Below, one piece after another: positions 8,386 through 10,664 of a DNA stretch of 10,664 bases. The number at the start of each line of letters is the position of its first letter. Position 1 is the first letter of the stretch. This DNA is from JACPSX01 sp035288405 [NCBI: bacterium] (lineage in GTDB: Bacteria; JACPSX01): positions 1-10,664 of the forward strand of contig DATEAK010000160.1 in the NCBI GenBank assembly GCA_035288405.1, in the 5' to 3' direction. Below the pieces are notes generated by a model. That model was given only the letters and a program-made list of their open reading frames with translations, did not search any database and was not told the origin of the DNA. The translations under genes were made by a program, and so were the position numbers.

Positions 8386-8904
8386 ATGTCCACGGAGCAA
8401 GTTCCTGAGGCTCTCGATCCGAACATCCGCAATCGGGACATCGTCGTGGAAGCCGACGCGGAAACACTTGAGAAAATGCTGAAGATGGGGCACGTGCGCG
8501 GGTTCACCGTGATGTGCGACGAGGGGGCGCGGGTCGGCGGGGATGATACGGCGCCCTCTCCTCTCGCCTACTTCACGATCGGGATTGGTTTCTGACTGCT
8601 CACTCAAGTTGCCCGGTACGGGCAAATGATGAAGGTCCAGATCGATAAGGCACGGGTGCGGGTGACGGGGAAGTTCCATTCGGAAGGTTCCGTTCTGGCC
8701 CAGACGATCCAGGCTCACTGCCAGGGAGTGGAGACTCACCTGGAAGTGGAGTCCCCGGATCCTCCTGAAAAGGTGGCCGGTGTGATTCGCAACGCGGAAA
8801 ATGGTTGTTACACGATCCAGGCCATCAAAGATCCGGCTCCCGTGCAGACCACGGTGTCGCTCAACGGCCAGCCGTTCGATTGGGAATCCTACGCCAACAA
8901 ATAG
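8386..8904 (+). CDS. selenocysteine-containing OsmC-like peroxidase, UGA read as Sec70
   Basis: ATG 8386 has GGGGAGG six bases upstream. The frame runs 173 codons to TAG 8904 with one in-frame TGA at 8593-8595. Before it come APSPLAYFTIGIGF; after it LLTQVARYGQMMKVQIDKAR, then NAENGCYTIQAI and SLNGQPFDW. This is the OsmC fold pattern xPxPLxYFxxGxxxC-LxTxxxxxA, with the TGA at the first catalytic cysteine; the second conserved cysteine is C141. OsmC/Ohr-type proteins use this Cys pair to reduce organic hydroperoxides. OsmC-like selenoproteins have been reported from marine metagenomes, which supports Sec. A GGU-tipped hairpin follows the TGA. The total of 172 residues suits the family, whereas each half alone lacks part of the fold. 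A pseudogene is the alternative, made unlikely by the site, the hairpin and the second case in this window. Confidence 0.9.
8593..8625 (+). promoter_or_regulatory. bacterial SECIS element of the OsmC-like gene, with its UGA
   Basis: After the UGA (8593-8595), TTGCCC (8609-8614) pairs perfectly with GGGCAA (8620-8625), presenting GGTAC at the tip; if the G-C across it also pairs, the loop is GUA. The first G of GGU is the 20th base after the UGA, almost the same place as in the peroxiredoxin gene of this window. Only a weak lower stem (CTG/CAG, 8596-8598 and 8638-8640) is visible. Placement and loop fit bacterial SECIS rules. Confidence 0.8.
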
Positions 8905-8908
8905 GAGA

Positions 8909-9619
8909 TCAGACTCCCAGGAGAGTCTTGCGAAGCGCTTCCTCGCTTTGGAGTTGAACGGCGCTCCCCTCGAAGACCATGAGGCCGTTCTGCATACCGT
9001 AGATCCGGTCAGCGCAATCGAGAATGCGGGTCACGTTCTGCTCCACCAGGAGTATGGAAGTCTGGTAGAGATCCCGAATCGAGCGAATTACCTCGAAGAG
9101 CCTCTGCACCAGCAAGGGGGCCAGGCCTCCCGACGGCTCGTCCAGCATCAACAACTTGGGGCTGGCGGCAAGGCCCATGCCAATGGCCAGCATCTGGCGC
9201 TCTCCGCCGCTGAGGACGCCTGCTTTGCCGCCGCGGCGCTCTTTCAAGATCGGGAACAAGCTGTAGACCCTGGAGAGATTTTCCTCCAACCGGGAGCGAT
9301 CAGACAGCGTGCACCCTCCCATCTCCAGGTTTTCCGCTACGGAGAGTTCCGTGAAGACGATTCCCCCCTGGGGTACATAGACCATCCCCCCGCGGATGTT
9401 GACGAAAGGTTTGCGGCCGCTCACCTTCTTCTCCGCAAAAACCACTTCTCCATGGTCCAGCGGTAGGATCCCCACGATCGCTTTGAGGAGCGTGGTTTTC
9501 CCCGCGCCGTTGTGTCCGATCAGTCCCACGATTTCTCCAGGATCAACGCGCAGGGAAACGCCTTTGACCACCGTCTTCCCTGAATAGGAAACTTCAGCGC
9601 CAGTGACGGTCAGCAGCAT
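8909..9619 (-). CDS. livF: branched-chain amino acid ABC transporter ATP-binding protein LivF
   Basis: A 236-residue ABC ATPase that powers high-affinity import of leucine, isoleucine and valine, or related amides and urea, with LivG, LivM and LivH. Walker A is GHNGAGKT (35-42), the signature is LSGGE (136-140), and Walker B is LLMLDE (156-161). The H-loop position reads LVEQN, typical of LivF. Length is normal. Its start (ATG 9619) lies 26 nt inside the end of livG, with GGGGA upstream, indicating coupled translation. Its stop is 4 bp from the stop of the convergent OsmC-like gene, with no visible terminator between. Confidence 0.95.
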   Translation of the reverse strand: MLLTVTGAEVSYSGKTVVKGVSLRVDPGEIVGLIGHNGAGKTTLLKAIVGILPLDHGEVVFAEKKVSGRKPFVNIRGGMVYVPQGGIVFTELSVAENLEMGGCTLSDRSRLEENLSRVYSLFPILKERRGGKAGVLSGGERQMLAIGMGLAASPKLLMLDEPSGGLAPLLVQRLFEVIRSIRDLYQTSILLVEQNVTRILDCADRIYGMQNGLMVFEGSAVQLQSEEALRKTLLGV

Positions 9620-10385
9620 GAGCAGTCCCCAGATACGCTCTCAGGAGTTCCGGATGATTCCGAACCGTCTCCGGCACCCCTTCGAGGATCACCGCACCCT
9701 CCACGAGAACGACAAGATAGTCCGAAACTCCCATGACCACTTCCATATTGTGCTCGATGAGAAGGACCGTTTTTCCCCCCTGGGTGACGGTCTTCTGAAA
9801 AAGATCGGAAAGGCGTTGGATCATGGCTCCGTCCAACCCTACCGTGGGCTCATCGAGCAACAGCAACTCCGCCCCCGTGGCAAGAACCCTGCCGAAGCTG
9901 AGCAGGCGCTGTTCCCCGAAGGAGAGATCGTGAGCCGGGATCTCAGCCCGATCCTCGAGCCCGATGAAGCGCAGGATCTCATGGGCTCTCTCCAGGGCTA
10001 TCCCGTCACGGCGAGACCCGCGGGAAGTGAAGATCGCGCGCAGCGGATTCTCCCCCCGCTGACCGGGAACCGCGACGAGAATGTTCTCCAGCACCGTGAG
10101 ATGGCGGAACACGCGGGGATCCTGCAGCATGCGGCCGATCCCCAGTGCGGCAATCCTGTAAGCAGGGACCTTGTTGAGCAGCGTATTGCGGTAATGGATT
10201 ACTCCGGAATCCAACGGCAGAAGACAGGAAATCAAGTTGAAGATCGTCGTCTTCCCCGCGCCGTTGGGGCCGATGAGGCTCGTGATCTTCCCCTCCTCCA
10301 CGGCAAAGCTGACGTGGTTCACCGCCCGCAAGCCGCCAAAATCCTTCACACCGTCTTTCACTTCGAGTAGCACCATGGTCGTCAC
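9594..10385 (-). CDS. livG: branched-chain amino acid ABC transporter ATP-binding protein LivG
   Basis: The second ATPase of the Liv importer, 263 residues. Walker A is GPNGAGKT (39-46), the Q-loop LQDPRVF (Q88) is the LivG-type variant, the signature is LSFGEQR (154-160), Walker B is LLLLDE (174-179) and the H-loop is IEHNM (H212). The GTG at 10385 overlaps the livM stop as GTGA, a classic coupled junction; the ATG at 10376 (Met4) is an alternative start. The C-terminal YLG motif (YLGTAHA) is typical of the family. Confidence 0.95.
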   Translation of the reverse strand: MTTMVLLEVKDGVKDFGGLRAVNHVSFAVEEGKITSLIGPNGAGKTTIFNLISCLLPLDSGVIHYRNTLLNKVPAYRIAALGIGRMLQDPRVFRHLTVLENILVAVPGQRGENPLRAIFTSRGSRRDGIALERAHEILRFIGLEDRAEIPAHDLSFGEQRLLSFGRVLATGAELLLLDEPTVGLDGAMIQRLSDLFQKTVTQGGKTVLLIEHNMEVVMGVSDYLVVLVEGAVILEGVPETVRNHPELLRAYLGTAHAADRHWR

Positions 10386-10664
10386 TCAAAACGATAGCGG
10401 CCCACGAATCCCTGGGGCCGATAGAGCATGAGAACCATCAGCAGGAGTCCGAAGATCATCTGTTGGACAGGTCCCGCCACCGCACTGGGCAGCCCCACAA
10501 AGCGCAGCCCCTCGGGCAGCAAGATCAAAATGGCGGCGCCCAGGATCGAGCCCCACCAGTTTCCGCTGCCTCCGATGATAACGATCGTGAAAATAAAGAT
10601 GGACTCCCCTAGGGTGAAGCTGTCAGGCCCGATGTAGCGGATGTAGTGAGCGTAGAGACCTCCG
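10382..10664 (-). CDS. livM: branched-chain amino acid ABC transporter permease LivM, C-terminal part
   Basis: The gene continues past the right window edge; only the last 93 residues are present. Recognisable LivM strings are YIGPDSFTLGESI, VIIGGSGNWWGSILGA and LPEGLR, followed by a hydrophobic segment IFGLLLMVLMLY and the usual ending RPQGFVGRYRFE. Two hydrophobic membrane stretches are visible. The stop TGA (10384-10382) overlaps the livG start. It forms the transmembrane channel of the Liv importer; livH and the periplasmic binding protein would be expected farther right. Confidence 0.93.
   Translation of the reverse strand, partial: GGLYAHYIRYIGPDSFTLGESIFIFTIVIIGGSGNWWGSILGAAILILLPEGLRFVGLPSAVAGPVQQMIFGLLLMVLMLYRPQGFVGRYRFE

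Noticed and set aside
8626-8904. A separate 92-residue protein starting at ATG 8626
   Set aside because: It is the C-terminal part of the OsmC-like protein in the same frame, and no ribosome-binding site was seen before this ATG.
9603-10370. Long plus-strand frame of 255 codons
   Set aside because: It is antisense to livG, whose ATPase motifs are complete.

Overview
The window looks like a chromosomal segment of a GC-rich, probably uncultured bacterium. It combines an F420-type luciferase-like oxidoreductase, a branched-chain amino acid (Liv) ABC transporter, a TPP-riboswitch-controlled thiC and a SagB-like flavoprotein. That mix is seen in lineages such as Rokubacteria/Methylomirabilota, Tectomicrobia or deltaproteobacterial-type phyla, but nothing here fixes the taxon. 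No mobile element, CRISPR array, tRNA or rRNA was seen.

The main result is two genes interrupted by an in-frame TGA exactly where their families carry the catalytic cysteine. Each TGA is followed at the right distance by a hairpin with a GGU at its tip, as in bacterial SECIS elements. The first is a peroxiredoxin on the minus strand (5132-5599, Sec47). The second is an OsmC-like peroxidase on the plus strand (8386-8904, Sec70). Ordinary gene calling would cut both into fragments. If the reading is right, this organism inserts selenocysteine and uses it in two thiol peroxidases encoded within 4 kb. The selA/selB/selC/selD machinery is not in the window.

Layout, left to right: (1) 3-1358 (+), the 3' part of a double-domain SagB/ThcOx-like nitroreductase. 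(2) 1368-3227 (+), a thiC unit with a sigma70-type promoter, TPP riboswitch, intrinsic terminator and thiC, whose true start is 1578. (3) 3348-3899 (+), a promoter and a small coiled-coil protein. (4) 6652 down to 4033 (-), an apparent redox operon: LLM-class oxidoreductase, then Sec-peroxiredoxin, then MDR-type dehydrogenase. (5) 6849-7612 (+), a promoter and a pirin. (6) 7634-8234 (+), a promoter, a long structured leader, an RRM RNA-binding protein and a strong terminator. (7) 8347-8904 (+), the Sec-OsmC-like protein. (8) 10664 down to 8909 (-), livM (partial)-livG-livF, convergent with the OsmC-like gene and only 4 bp from it.

The middle of the window (4.0-8.9 kb) is rich in oxidoreductases and peroxide-defence proteins: LLM enzyme, peroxiredoxin, dehydrogenase, pirin and OsmC-like. 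This suggests, but does not prove, a shared oxidative-stress or detoxification theme. thiC makes the thiamine pyrimidine and the Liv genes import branched-chain amino acids or related amides; neither has an obvious link to the redox genes.
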